This document shows, piece after piece, positions 17,910 through 26,365 of a stretch of DNA of 49,719 nucleotides (position 1 is the first letter of the stretch; each line of letters starts with the position of its first letter). The stretch is from positions 1 to 49,719 of the forward strand of contig JAABSA010000029.1 in the NCBI GenBank assembly GCA_011390635.1, given 5' to 3'. A program made the translations under genes and the position numbers. The notes beneath the pieces are model-generated. The model did no database searches, was not told where the DNA came from, and was given only the letters and a program-made list of their open reading frames with translations. The stretch is from Desulfotignum sp. GTDB lineage: Bacteria > Desulfobacterota > Desulfobacteria > Desulfobacterales > Desulfobacteraceae.

Positions 17910-18755
17910 TTAAACGGAAATAAGAATCAGGGCGATAAAGGCGGCACCTACCCCGATCCACTGCTGCAACTTGAGTTTTTCCTTGAGAAACAGCCAGGCC
18001 AGCAAAACCGTTGCAGCTGGATAAAGGGAGGCCAGAACAGCGGAAACATCCAGCCGGCCCAGGTGGGAAGCGATGGAAAACAACAGATTGCCCAGTGCAT
18101 CCAGCACACCGGTAATCCCGATGAAACGCCACTGCCCTGTCAGGGGACCCGCTTTTCTGCCGATAAGCAAAACGACACAGAACAACAAAGACACAGATGC
18201 CACTCTGGCCCCCACCAGGGGCCAGAAAACAGCCAGGTCATTTGCCCGGTCAATAAAAATAAAAAAAAGTCCAAATCCGAGGCCTGCAACACTGGAAAGC
18301 AACAGCTCCCGGCTGGTCATGCGGAACCCGGCATCTCCGGATGACAACAGCCACACCGCAACCATAAAAACCACAAACCCGGAAAACCGGACCAATGAAG
18401 GAAGTCCCTCATAAAAAGCGCTGTAACCGATGGGAACCAGGGCTGTGAGCACGGCGGACAAAGGGGCCACAATTCCCATACGGCCGGTTGCCAATCCCCT
18501 GTAAAGAGAGATTAATCCAATGTTGCCGAAAATTCCGGCAAACGCCCCATACACCAGATGGCTTGCCGGCGGCATCTTTTCACCAAACGCCAGGGCCATC
18601 ACCAGAAGAAAAAGCCCGCCCAGGAACTGAGAAAACAGCACCACCCGGAGCAGATTGCCTTTTCTGGAGGCTATTCCCCCGCTGAAATCCCCTGCCCCCC
18701 AAGCCATGGCGCTACCGATGCCGCAGGAAATGGCCCATGTTTCAGTGGTAATCAT
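17910..18755 (-). CDS. EamA/DMT-family permease
   Basis: The 281-residue membrane protein has about ten hydrophobic helices and two repeated EamA halves (first from SCGIGSAMAWGAGDFSGG, second from about residue 145). It belongs to the drug/metabolite transporter superfamily; substrate unknown. The C terminus reads FLKEKLKLQQWIGVGAAFIA, a typical EamA ending. It lies 29 bases upstream of the CDF gene on the same strand, so the two may be co-transcribed. Confidence 0.85.
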   Translation of the reverse strand: MITTETWAISCGIGSAMAWGAGDFSGGIASRKGNLLRVVLFSQFLGGLFLLVMALAFGEKMPPASHLVYGAFAGIFGNIGLISLYRGLATGRMGIVAPLSAVLTALVPIGYSAFYEGLPSLVRFSGFVVFMVAVWLLSSGDAGFRMTSRELLLSSVAGLGFGLFFIFIDRANDLAVFWPLVGARVASVSLLFCVVLLIGRKAGPLTGQWRFIGITGVLDALGNLLFSIASHLGRLDVSAVLASLYPAATVLLAWLFLKEKLKLQQWIGVGAAFIALILISV

Positions 18756-18920
18756 TTACACCTTTGCTTTGTTTTTTTATCATATCTATATCTGGTTTTT
18801 ATATCACTATTGTAAAAAAAAAACAGGCAACAGGACAGTTTTTTTTCTCTGTCTTGATTTATCTGGAAAGCACTGATACTACATTTGATATTTTAATTTT
18901 TTACAAAAAAGGAGAGAAAA

Positions 18921-19307
18921 ATGAAACTGTCCATTAACATCGAACTTGACAAAGATTCTTCGCAACTGCTTAAGACCTCATTTGTAAGTTTTTCAAAGCA
19001 GATAAATGATCTGATCGGTTTTTTTGGAAAAGTAAATTGTTCTGTTGAAGAAGTCGCGGTCCCGGAGCCTGAACCGGAACCCGCACCCAAACTTGCCAAA
19101 CCAGCGGCAAAAAAGAAAACCAAGCCACGAAAATCAAACAAAATGACGCTTCTAAAAGTTATTAAAAAACACAAAGACGGCATAAGTTTCAAAGAATTAC
19201 AGCAAGAAACCCGCCTTACCGGCAAGCAAATCTCAGACAATGCATATCGTTTAAAACAGGAAAACCAGATAGAGAAAACAAAAGAAGGGCTGTTTGTCGC
19301 ACTCTGA
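18921..19307 (+). CDS. Hypothetical protein with AK-rich linker and C-terminal helix-turn-helix
   Basis: The 128-residue product has an N-terminal helical region (residues 1-45), an acidic PEPEPEPAPK stretch, a basic Ala/Lys linker (AAKKKTKPRKSNK) and a C-terminal winged-helix-like unit (ISFKELQQETRLTGKQISDN, then AYRLKQENQIEKTKEGLF). A small DNA-binding, nucleoid-like protein is a reasonable inference, not a proven assignment. AAGGAG lies 7 bases before the ATG. It is divergent from the EamA gene. Confidence 0.7.
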   Translation: MKLSINIELDKDSSQLLKTSFVSFSKQINDLIGFFGKVNCSVEEVAVPEPEPEPAPKLAKPAAKKKTKPRKSNKMTLLKVIKKHKDGISFKELQQETRLTGKQISDNAYRLKQENQIEKTKEGLFVAL

Positions 19308-19331
19308 AAAACCCGGACTCCGCAATCATTA

Positions 19332-19529
19332 TTGATTGATGTCCGCAACCGCCGATATCATATGCGGCCCAACCCGGCTTTTGTTCCAGTGCTTGCCACC
19401 CGGTTTAATGGCAATCAGGCACTGTTGATTCTGTGCCGTTCAAGCCAGTGCAGTCCCTGGGCGGTCAATCAATTTGCACAAGCCGGGTTTCAGCGGATAT
19501 ACAATGTAACGGATGGCGTTGGGGCGTGA
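19332..19529 (+). pseudogene. Decayed rhodanese-domain remnant
   Basis: The translated stretch contains ALLILCRSSQCSPWAVNQFA and GFQRIYNVTDGVG, the active-site loop (Cys-Arg-Ser) and C-terminal strand of a single-domain rhodanese, preceded by LIDVRNR from its N terminus. The middle of the domain between IDVR and PNPAFV is missing and the frame ends prematurely. It lacks a Shine-Dalgarno site. Confidence 0.6.
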
Positions 19530-19561
19530 GATCCCGAAACCTAAAGGGAAATTAATGTATG

Positions 19562-19834
19562 CTCAGCAGTACACCCCAAAGCGCCTGGGCGATGACACCT
19601 TTCCTTGTGGGCACCCTGGCCCTGAGTGTCATCGTGACAACGCTTTTCAATCATTCGCGCGGCAGTATCCTGCTGCCTGCGTTTTTCCACCTGCAGTTGA
19701 TAAATCCCCTGTGGCCGGATGCACAGCCCTACGACACCTGGCTGTTCGTGGTTGTTGCCGCAGTTGTGGTGTGGCGCAACCGGGAAACGATGTTCTCACG
19801 CCACAATGCCTTAACAGAGGTGTTTTCAAAATGA
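19562..19834 (+). pseudogene. C-terminal remnant of a CPBP intramembrane protease
   Basis: About 90 residues with two hydrophobic helices and the motif LFNHSRGSILLPAFFHLQLI, which is the last conserved box of CPBP (Abi-type) glutamic membrane proteases. The N-terminal two thirds, including the EE motif, is absent. Its stop overlaps the ATG of the following lipoprotein start, so the arrangement was once an operon. Confidence 0.6.
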
Positions 19835-20051
19835 AAGCAGTCATTTCGATTGTCTTCGCTGCTATGCTCACAGCCTGTGCTGTCCCCCAGCCCCCGGCAA
19901 TGTAGTGGAACGGCGGAGGGCTGGTCAGCACCTCCCGCGATCTCGCCCGCTGGGAAATGACTTTTTCGATGGAGCGGCTATGTCCGGCGATTATCTTTGG
20001 AAGCTGCTCAAAGCAGTGCCAGTGGATCCGGATTTGACCGACGTCACATAA
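19831..20051 (+). pseudogene. Decayed serine hydrolase (beta-lactamase family) lipoprotein
   Basis: The frame starts with a lipoprotein signal (MLTACAVP) and hits TAG after 24 codons. Directly after the stop the same frame reads WNGGGLVSTSRDLARWEMTF, a conserved internal box of beta-lactamase-like serine hydrolases. A one-base shift then gives FFDGAAMSGDYLWKLLKAVP, the next box of the same family. Most of the catalytic domain is deleted. Confidence 0.6.
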
Positions 20052-20159
20052 TGAGTCGCATTTGTGGAATCATCATAGAACGTTTTCGACTTGATATGTT
20101 CTCCATTAACCATTTGAAATTATGAGATAATTAATATTCATAGCCATCATTTTCTGTAA

Positions 20160-20175
20160 TGGTATACTCTTTGCA
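20160..20175 (+). promoter_or_regulatory. Sigma-54 (-24/-12) promoter before the NifU-like gene
   Basis: TGGTATA-CTCT-TTGCA has GG and GC at the exact 12-base spacing and resembles the TGGTAT... element at 15090. It would start transcription about 105 bases before the NifU-like gene. Confidence 0.6.
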
Positions 20176-20290
20176 AATCTAAATATGAGCTTTTTTAAAT
20201 AAAGACCATTACAACCTGTTGCAGATCATCCTCCAGAAAAGATCAAGGCCACATTGGTCCGGGGAACTGTTAGGGAAAGGTATTTTACCC

Positions 20291-20782
20291 ATGAACAACC
20301 TTGATGAATTTATTGATAACCTTCAAGCTGAAATTTTTGAAGATGCAAAACAGGCTCTTGGAGAAAAAGGGTTCCACCGATGGCGCAACCCAAGATTTAT
20401 AGGGAGAATGGAAAACCCCGATGGTTATGGCAAAGTCACAGGGGAATGCGGGGATACCATGGAAATTTTTTTAACATTTGAAAACAACAGGGTTCTTACT
20501 GCCTCTTATGCTACCAATGGCTGTGCTTCCAGCACTGTCAGCGGTTCCTTTGCAGCGGAACTGACCCTGGGGAAAGACCCGGATGAGCTTGCAAACATCA
20601 CAGCAGAAGATGTCTTACATGCCATTGGCCGGCTCCCCGAAGAAGACCAGCACTGTGCAACCCTTGCCGCAAGAACCATACAGGAGGCATTAACCCAATA
20701 CATGTCACACCTTGTAAACAAACCAAAAGGGAATCCAACTTTAAGACGCAGCCCTGCAAGGGGCAGCCGCAATAAAGTTTGA
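20291..20782 (+). CDS. NifU/IscU-like iron-sulfur scaffold protein
   Basis: The 163-residue product contains the three conserved scaffold cysteines in order: GECGDTMEIF, YATNGCASSTV and EEDQHCATLAA. It lacks the C-terminal NfU and central ferredoxin domains of full NifU. It would assemble transient Fe-S clusters in the cytoplasm. The N terminus (about 45 residues) is longer than in IscU. ATG 20291 was chosen as the first Met in the family-like region; AAAGG is about 10 bases upstream. It precedes a broken radical-SAM gene, and the sigma-54 promoter upstream ties it to the NifX/Mrp group. Confidence 0.85.
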   Translation: MNNLDEFIDNLQAEIFEDAKQALGEKGFHRWRNPRFIGRMENPDGYGKVTGECGDTMEIFLTFENNRVLTASYATNGCASSTVSGSFAAELTLGKDPDELANITAEDVLHAIGRLPEEDQHCATLAARTIQEALTQYMSHLVNKPKGNPTLRRSPARGSRNKV

Positions 20783-20845
20783 GGCGGCATATTCTGGGTC
20801 TGAAAAACAATTATAGGCAAAGTATTGTGCTTTGAGGAGTGGAAT

Positions 20846-21483
20846 ATGGATGAAATGAGGATCTTTGGCCCTGTCCCATCAAGGCGCCTGGGAAAGAGTG
20901 TTGGGATAAACAATATCCCTCCCAAAATATGCACGTATTCCTGTGTGTATTGTCAACTGGGCCGGTCTTTAAAAATGGTCATGAACAGGCATGCCTATTA
21001 TGATCCGGATGAGCTGTTGACAGAGACAACAAAAAAAATACAAAACGCCTCTTTCAATAATGAACCCATTGACTACCTGACCATTGTGTCTGATGGAGAA
21101 CCCACACTAGACGCAAATTTGGGACAATTAATTGTACGATGGCTTATCTGAGCATTCCCACAAGGCCACCTGCGCTCAAATGGGTCCGCCCCCCTGAAGA
21201 ACAAAAACTAAACAGGGCCTGTCAGGTGTTTGGCGTACATGGCATAGACACAGAATACCTGATTGGGTATGAAGGGAATCAGTTTGCCTATACAGGAAAT
21301 ATACAAGCTGATATCTTAAGCATTACATCGGTCCATCCCATGCGGGAAGATGCGGTTTATGCCTGTTTGAAAAAAGCAAACAGTGATTTTTCAATCATCG
21401 AAAAACTGTTGACCGAAAAGAAACTTCTTGTCTCAACTTATAACAACGAGCGTTTCTATTTAAGGGCACTGATACATCCCTAA
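20846..21483 (+). pseudogene. Radical SAM gene (COG0731 type) with internal deletion and frameshift
   Basis: The first frame (20846-21151) encodes MDEMRIFGPVPSRRLGKSVG and the cluster motif CTYSCVYCQLG, and runs to GEPTLDANLGQLI before a stop. A second frame (from 21139) resumes with AYLSIPTRPPALKWVRPPEE and continues to the normal C terminus. About 100 residues of the barrel between these points are missing, and the frame changes at the junction near 21138. GAGGAG before the ATG shows it was once expressed behind the NifU-like gene. Confidence 0.75.
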
Positions 21484-21525
21484 AGACAGAAGTAGAGGAA
21501 AACATGAACGTGGGAACAGCGCGTC

Positions 21526-21630
21526 CTATCCTTTTTGTTTTTTTTTCTCTTTTTTTTCATTTCGTTTTTCTTTCAAGGTTTTTTCTGCCTTTTTTTTTAC
21601 GGTTTTTTGGGTATCACGTGCTTTGCTCAT
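21526..21630 (-). CDS. Tiny lysine-rich protein (34 residues)
   Basis: A minus-strand ORF starts MSKARDTQKTVKKKAEKTLK, continues with Lys/Glu-rich sequence and stops after 34 residues. AAAAGGGG lies 7 bases upstream of the ATG, a near-ideal ribosome binding site. Very similar small MSK...KKK proteins occur in other proteobacteria, from memory. The T-rich plus strand gives a spurious hydrophobic ORF over the same bases. Function unknown; the charge suggests nucleic acid or ribosome contact. Confidence 0.65.
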   Translation of the reverse strand: MSKARDTQKTVKKKAEKTLKEKRNEKKEKKKQKG

Positions 21631-22065
21631 GGTGTGTCCCCTTTTATGTTATCGGGTTGAATATGATTGGATTGTATATCTGTTGTATCAAGACTGCAAG
21701 CAATGATTGCACCATATATGCTCAGCAGCTTCCTGTGAATGGATGCTAAGATTCAAAGTGTAACGCCAAGCCCCCGAACCAGTGACAAAATATTGTGACG
21801 GGGTTATCCCGCCGCCAAACCCCGCCAATCACAGAAAAAATTAACACCCCCCTATAACGTTACCGTTATACTCTGAAACAGAAATATGATAAGGTAACGG
21901 CATTTTGCAGCCTGTATTGTGCTGTGTGAACAGGGGCAAAACCGGTTTCCGGCCTGGTTTGCACACGGTTTATACGGCATGGGTGTTTGCTGGCATGAAT
22001 CTTGATTTGATTGATGTCAAGTGTAGCAGCAACGATGCAGACACACAAAGCAAAAGGATACCAAA
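21631..22065. other. Intergenic region upstream of the thioredoxin operon
   Basis: There is no credible gene in these 435 bases. They contain the promoter side of the small Lys-rich gene, the palindrome at 21853-21870 and a GGTAAC half-site at 21893. No clear promoter for the thioredoxin gene was found. Confidence 0.5.
21853..21870. promoter_or_regulatory. Palindromic operator candidate TATAACG-TTAC-CGTTATA
   Basis: A perfect 7-bp inverted repeat with a 4-base centre lies about 200 bases before the thioredoxin gene. Its first 12 bases (TATAACGTTACC) recur exactly, in inverse orientation, at 41026-41037. Confidence 0.5.
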
Positions 22066-22377
22066 ATGGACATCACCGAATTTGAACCCGGTTTAAAAAA
22101 GCAGGTGGCACTGGTGGATTTCAGTGCACCCTGGTGCGGGCCATGCAGGCAAATGGCGCCGATCATCAAAAAACTTACAGAAAAATACAAAAACCGGGCC
22201 GCCATTGTGGAAATCAATATTGATTCAGAGCCGCTGGTGGCAACGCACTATATGGTCCAGAGCATTCCCACCCTGATTTTGTTTGATCACGGCCGGGAAA
22301 TAAAGCGGTTTGTTGGGGTCCAGTCCACAGAGACACTGGAAAAATATATTGATGATATTCTGATAAAAAAATCATAG
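22066..22377 (+). CDS. Thioredoxin
   Basis: The 103-residue thioredoxin fold has the redox motif APWCGPCRQMAP near residues 22-33 and the cis-Pro motif QSIPTLILF. It reduces disulfides in the cytoplasm. AAAGGA lies upstream. It heads an operon with a small Cys-rich protein and an Acr3-like permease. That context would suit supply of reductant to a metalloid-detoxifying partner, but no arsenate reductase is present. Confidence 0.93.
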   Translation: MDITEFEPGLKKQVALVDFSAPWCGPCRQMAPIIKKLTEKYKNRAAIVEINIDSEPLVATHYMVQSIPTLILFDHGREIKRFVGVQSTETLEKYIDDILIKKS

Positions 22378-22402
22378 CGCATTTATTGCGCCAGGAGGAA
22401 AT

Positions 22403-22609
22403 ATGGGCAGATGCGTCAACCATCCGGAAAGGCAAACCAGTTATCTTTGCATGAAACACAACATCTATTTATGCGACCTGTGCCTGGTATGCCGTGATCC
22501 GGATATTTACTGCAAATTCCGACCGTCCTGTCCCATTCATTTTGTATCCAAAAAAGGGTTTGACGACACAGATATCCGGCAAACATTCGCAAAGGAAAAC
22601 CGATCATGA
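22403..22609 (+). CDS. Small Cys/His-rich (zinc-binding) protein
   Basis: The 68-residue product has Cys/His pairs: RCVNHPE, LCMKHNIYLCDLCLVC, YCKFRPSCPIHF. The spacing resembles a B-box-like zinc finger. Function unknown. AGGAGG precedes the ATG, and its stop overlaps the start of the permease gene (ATGA), so the two are translationally coupled. Confidence 0.7.
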   Translation: MGRCVNHPERQTSYLCMKHNIYLCDLCLVCRDPDIYCKFRPSCPIHFVSKKGFDDTDIRQTFAKENRS

Positions 22610-23676
22610 TAAAAGCATTGACATATATCCAGAAAAATCTGGTATGGACCATACCTGTTGCCATGGGTTTTGGATTATTTTTCGGATACCTGTTTGATAC
22701 CTCTTCTTTAAAACAACTGATAATCCCGGTCACCTTTATCATGGTCTATCCCATGATGGTGACCTTGCATGTAAAATCTGTTTTTAAGGGCAAAGATCTC
22801 AAAATCCAAACCGTTACCCAGGTGATCAATTTTGTATTTGTCCCGCTGCTTGCATTTTTTATCGGGAAAATGATGCTGTCAGGCCAGGATGCCAAATACG
22901 GCCTCTGGGCAGTGGGACTTTTTCTGATCGGTGTGCTGCCCACGTCCGGAATGACCATTTCCTGGACCGGGTTTGCAAAGGGCAGCAAAGAGGCGGCCAT
23001 AAAAATGGTGGTATTCGGTCTCATTATCGGATCCCTTGCCGCGCCTGTCTACACAAAGGTATTCATGGGAGCAACCATAGACGTTAATATGCTCCATATG
23101 TTCAAACAGATTGCCATCTTTGTTTTCCTGCCCCTTGTTGTGGGGCTTTTAACCCAGACCTATGGCATAAAAAAATATGGCCCAAAAGACTGGAATGAAA
23201 AAATTAAGCCGAAATTTCCACCGTTTTCAGCTTTGGGGGTTGTGCTCATCGCATTTTTGGCCATGTCGCTCAAGGCACGGCATATCATTGCAAATCCCGG
23301 TGATATCTTCATTATCCTGCTGCCGCTGGTGGTCTTTTACCTGATTTCCTATGTGCTGCTGACTGTTGTGGGCCGGTTTTTGTTTCGCCGGGAAGATGCC
23401 ATTGCCATGGTTTTCGGCGTTGTCATGCGGGATCTATCCATTGCCCTTGCCATTGCCATGACCGCCTTTGGCAAACAGGGCCTGACCATTGCCCTTTTGA
23501 TATCACTGGCCTATATCATCCAGATCCAGTCAGCTGCCTGGTATGTGAAATTTGTCAATGTGATGTTCGGTCCGCCAAAAGCAACTGCAGATGCAACTGC
23601 AAAAACACGACCAGATGTCGAAAAAAAAGAACTAAGCGAAGATCTGAAAATTTCCGGGAAGGCTTCTTTGACCTGA
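22606..23676 (+). CDS. Acr3/BASS-family permease (arsenical-resistance type)
   Basis: The 356-residue protein has about ten membrane helices and belongs to the bile acid:sodium symporter / Acr3 superfamily. The conserved stretch LFLIGVLPTSGMTISWTGFA matches the Acr3-type central motif, although the exact Cys expected in arsenite Acr3 pumps (TAMVF..C) is not seen. Arsenite or another oxyanion efflux is therefore only likely. The last 40 residues are hydrophilic (ATADATAKTRPDVEKKELSE) and run over the remnant of a universal stress protein in another frame, so the original C terminus may have been changed by a deletion. Confidence 0.8.
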   Translation: MIKALTYIQKNLVWTIPVAMGFGLFFGYLFDTSSLKQLIIPVTFIMVYPMMVTLHVKSVFKGKDLKIQTVTQVINFVFVPLLAFFIGKMMLSGQDAKYGLWAVGLFLIGVLPTSGMTISWTGFAKGSKEAAIKMVVFGLIIGSLAAPVYTKVFMGATIDVNMLHMFKQIAIFVFLPLVVGLLTQTYGIKKYGPKDWNEKIKPKFPPFSALGVVLIAFLAMSLKARHIIANPGDIFIILLPLVVFYLISYVLLTVVGRFLFRREDAIAMVFGVVMRDLSIALAIAMTAFGKQGLTIALLISLAYIIQIQSAAWYVKFVNVMFGPPKATADATAKTRPDVEKKELSEDLKISGKASLT

Positions 23677-23789
23677 TTATCCTGGGAACCCACGGCCATG
23701 GTGAGTTTGAAAAAATGATGCTGGGGAGCACCGCCAGCGGGGTCATGTCAAAATCCACAATTCCGGTACTGGTGGCCCGGCCGTCCTAA
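23655..23789 (+). pseudogene. C-terminal remnant of a universal stress protein
   Basis: Overlapping the end of the permease gene in another frame is FFDLIILGTHGHGEFEKMML followed by GSTASGVMSKSTIPVLVARP and a stop. This is the nucleotide-binding glycine motif and last strand of UspA-type proteins. The N-terminal about 100 residues are absent and there is no start or ribosome binding site. Confidence 0.7.
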
Positions 23790-23791
23790 CT

Positions 23792-23822
23792 TTTTGGTTG
23801 ACAAATGCGGCCTGCTATTTTA
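23792..23822 (+). promoter_or_regulatory. Conserved promoter block of paralog 1
   Basis: TTTTGGTTGACAAATG, then 7 variable bases, then CTATTTTA. The same two blocks with the same spacing occur at 32666-32696 before the second paralog. TTGACA is a good -35 hexamer; the -10 is not obvious. Confidence 0.6.
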
Positions 23823-23900
23823 CCTCTTAAAGAACAGCAGATGCTCCATCAATACCAGAACCGATTTCATCTTAATGGAAAACCAGACAGGAGGGCTGCC

Positions 23901-24569
23901 ATGGCCGTAAAACTGATGCATTACTGGACGATCAACCCTTCCAGCAGGGATGAGTACGCCGCCTTCATGATAAAAAAATTCATTCCCGGCGTAAACCGGC
24001 TGGGACTGCATGCGGTTGCCGGCTGGTCAGTGCTGGTGGGATCCTACAGTGACGTGATCATGGAAACCGTCAGCAGCGACCTGGATCAGCTGGAAGCCGC
24101 CCTGAAAACCAGGGATTACCGGCTGCTGAAATCGGAACTGCTCAATCTTGTAAAAGATTACAAGACCAGGGTCATGGTACCGATTCCCAAACGGGGCAGT
24201 TATTCCATGAGCATTTCTCCGGATACCATTAAATTCAACCAGATGTGGGATGTCATCACCCTGAAACCGGGTGACTACAAAAACTATGAACAATTTGTCA
24301 CCCATGAGTTTTATCCGTTACTGGAAAAGATCGGGGTCCACCTGGCCGGCGAATGGGAAGTCCTGATCGGAGATGAGCCGCATACGGTCTGTGAAGGCCG
24401 GGTGACCGATGTCAGCGCCCTGGTTCCCGCCCTCCAGAGTCCTGAGTTCCGCAGGGCCAAAAAGAAACTCAAATTGATTGTCGAGAATTACCAGAGCCGG
24501 ATCCTGTCGTTTCACATTCGCAAAATAAAAGGATTCCGGTCGGAAGGTTATGAGATCGTCGATCACTGA
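23901..24569 (+). CDS. Internally duplicated 222-residue protein, paralog 1
   Basis: No named family is recognised. The protein appears to consist of two similar halves of about 105 residues. The first runs from LMHYWTINPSSRDEYAAFMI to LVKDYKTRVMV. The second runs from IKFNQMWDVITLKPGDYKNY to IVENYQSRILSF. Each has an F[IY]P..-G motif followed by a GWSVLVG or EWEVLIG strand, an alpha/beta pattern reminiscent of NIPSNAP / dimeric alpha-beta barrel proteins (inference). No signal peptide or membrane span. GGAGG lies 6 bases before the ATG. It converges on the antiporter operon with only 2 bases between stops. A close paralog of identical length lies at 32746. Confidence 0.75.
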   Translation: MAVKLMHYWTINPSSRDEYAAFMIKKFIPGVNRLGLHAVAGWSVLVGSYSDVIMETVSSDLDQLEAALKTRDYRLLKSELLNLVKDYKTRVMVPIPKRGSYSMSISPDTIKFNQMWDVITLKPGDYKNYEQFVTHEFYPLLEKIGVHLAGEWEVLIGDEPHTVCEGRVTDVSALVPALQSPEFRRAKKKLKLIVENYQSRILSFHIRKIKGFRSEGYEIVDH

Positions 24570-24571
24570 CG

Positions 24572-26365
24572 TCAGGTGATAAAGAAAAGCAGGACCATCA
24601 GCATGAGGAGGATGAATACGGCTGAAGAGCCGATGGTGAACAGCGACCGGTTGAAATTGTCTGTAAACCGCTGTTCCGCCCCGTCCGTTCCCTTGACCGT
24701 CACGCCGGTCAGATACCAGAAGGGCCGGATCAGCAGCAGGCTCAACCGGGCTGGGCCGGACTGGGAAAATCTGTTGAGGCGCCGGGGAAGGGCTTCCCCC
24801 AGAAACTGTTGTGCCCGGGAGCTCAAATAATCCATGCCTTTTTGCGCCCCCAGTTTGAACACCCGCCCGCCCATCCGGTAGAACCAGTCCATGTCCAGGC
24901 TGATGCCCGGTTCCGGTGTCAGTTTCTTCAGGAAAATAAAAAATCCCAGGGCCGTGAACAGCAGAATCTGCATCGATTCTGTCACATGATACGCGGTATA
25001 AGGGTCATAGGCGACGGCATAGGGCAGCATGTCATACAGATACGGGGTGTACACCCCGATGAAGATGCATAAAAACGCGGCGATCCCCATGGCCAGCTGC
25101 ATGTGCATCGGGGGATCTTCGGCCTTTTTCCAGGTTTGATAGCTACAGTTGTTTTTCCCGAACCAGATGAAATAGGGTACTTTGAGTCCTGTGTGCAGAA
25201 AGGTTCCGGCCGAGGCCACGGTGAGCAGAAACGCGGCCCAGTAAAGATGGTCGTCAAACCCGGCCGCCACGATCATGGATTTGCTCACAAATCCGGAAAA
25301 CAGCGGAAATGCGGAAATGGAAAGCCCGCCGATCAGGGTGAACACAAAAGCCCGGGGCATTCTGCTGTACAACCCTCCCAGGTCGGTGAACCGGCTTTTG
25401 CCGGTCATGTACAGTACCGACCCGACGCCCATGAACAACAGGCCCTTGTAGAGGATGTGGGCAAAGGCATGGGCACAGGCCCCGTTGATGGCCAGCTCGG
25501 TGCCGATCCCCACCCCGGCCACCATATACCCCACCTGGCTGATGATATGGTAGGCCAAAAGCCTTCTGGCATCGTTTTCCAGCACTGCGTACACCACACC
25601 GTACAGGGCCATGACCACCCCTAGCGGGATCAGGATCTCCATGCCGGCAAACCCCCGGGCCAGGGCATACACAGCGGTTTTTGTGGTAAAGGCGCACATG
25701 AACACGGCCCCGCTCACCGTGGCTTCGCCATAGGCATCCGGCAGCCAGGCATGCAGCGGCGGCACGGCCGCATTCAGGATAAACCCGATCAGGATCAGAT
25801 ATACCGGGAACGTGGGCCCGGTGACATCGAGCTGATGGAACCCCAGGTCGCCTGTGGCATGGTACAGCAGCACGATGCCTGCCAAAAGGACCAGACCCCC
25901 GGCAGCATGGACCAGCAGGTAACGGAATCCGGCCCATACCGATTCCGGGCGATCTCTAAACCACACCAGAAACACCGATGAAAATGCCATCACCTCCCAG
26001 AACAGAAACAGCACCAGAAAATCTCCGGCAAAGATCACCCCCAGAGAACCTGCAACATAGATCCAGGCCGCCGCCATCTCAAAGGGGTTGTCCACATGCA
26101 GGCCGTACAGGGTGCCGATGATGCACATCAGGGTCATGATATAGGCAAACACCAGACTCAGCCGGTCCACCCGGCCAAAGGTCAGGTCCCATTCCAGAAA
26201 CGGGAAAACCCCGAACACCCCCTGGGGCATCTGCAGGACCGTAACAAAGGCCAGAAGCGGCACCAGCAGCAGATACGGCCGGAAGAGCCGCCCTTTGACC
26301 AGGGGAAGGAACAGGGCTCCGGCCAGCAGGATCAGGCCAGGATGCAGCCACAGATTATTGATCAT
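24572..26365 (-). CDS. NuoL/MrpA-like proton-translocating antiporter subunit
   Basis: The 597-residue membrane protein has about 14-16 helices. The core includes FLFWEVMAFSSVFLVWF with the conserved Glu, the antiporter Lys/His region of NAAVPPLHAWLPDAYGEATV and HAFAHILYKGLLFMGVGSVL. The C-terminal 120 residues contain an amphipathic, Complex-I-NuoL-like segment and a last membrane helix. ATG 26365 has GGAGG 6 bases before it; it overlaps the preceding small gene by 11 bases. This is the last gene of the antiporter operon. Confidence 0.88.
   Translation of the reverse strand: MINNLWLHPGLILLAGALFLPLVKGRLFRPYLLLVPLLAFVTVLQMPQGVFGVFPFLEWDLTFGRVDRLSLVFAYIMTLMCIIGTLYGLHVDNPFEMAAAWIYVAGSLGVIFAGDFLVLFLFWEVMAFSSVFLVWFRDRPESVWAGFRYLLVHAAGGLVLLAGIVLLYHATGDLGFHQLDVTGPTFPVYLILIGFILNAAVPPLHAWLPDAYGEATVSGAVFMCAFTTKTAVYALARGFAGMEILIPLGVVMALYGVVYAVLENDARRLLAYHIISQVGYMVAGVGIGTELAINGACAHAFAHILYKGLLFMGVGSVLYMTGKSRFTDLGGLYSRMPRAFVFTLIGGLSISAFPLFSGFVSKSMIVAAGFDDHLYWAAFLLTVASAGTFLHTGLKVPYFIWFGKNNCSYQTWKKAEDPPMHMQLAMGIAAFLCIFIGVYTPYLYDMLPYAVAYDPYTAYHVTESMQILLFTALGFFIFLKKLTPEPGISLDMDWFYRMGGRVFKLGAQKGMDYLSSRAQQFLGEALPRRLNRFSQSGPARLSLLLIRPFWYLTGVTVKGTDGAEQRFTDNFNRSLFTIGSSAVFILLMLMVLLFFIT

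Noticed and set aside
21504-21749. A hydrophobic Phe-rich plus-strand ORF
   Set aside because: It is the antisense of a Lys-rich gene that has a good ribosome binding site; the Phe run comes from poly-T.
21985-22002. A sigma-54-like element (TGGCATG-AATC-TTGAT) before the thioredoxin gene
   Set aside because: The essential -12 GC is GA, so the match fails at a nearly invariant position.
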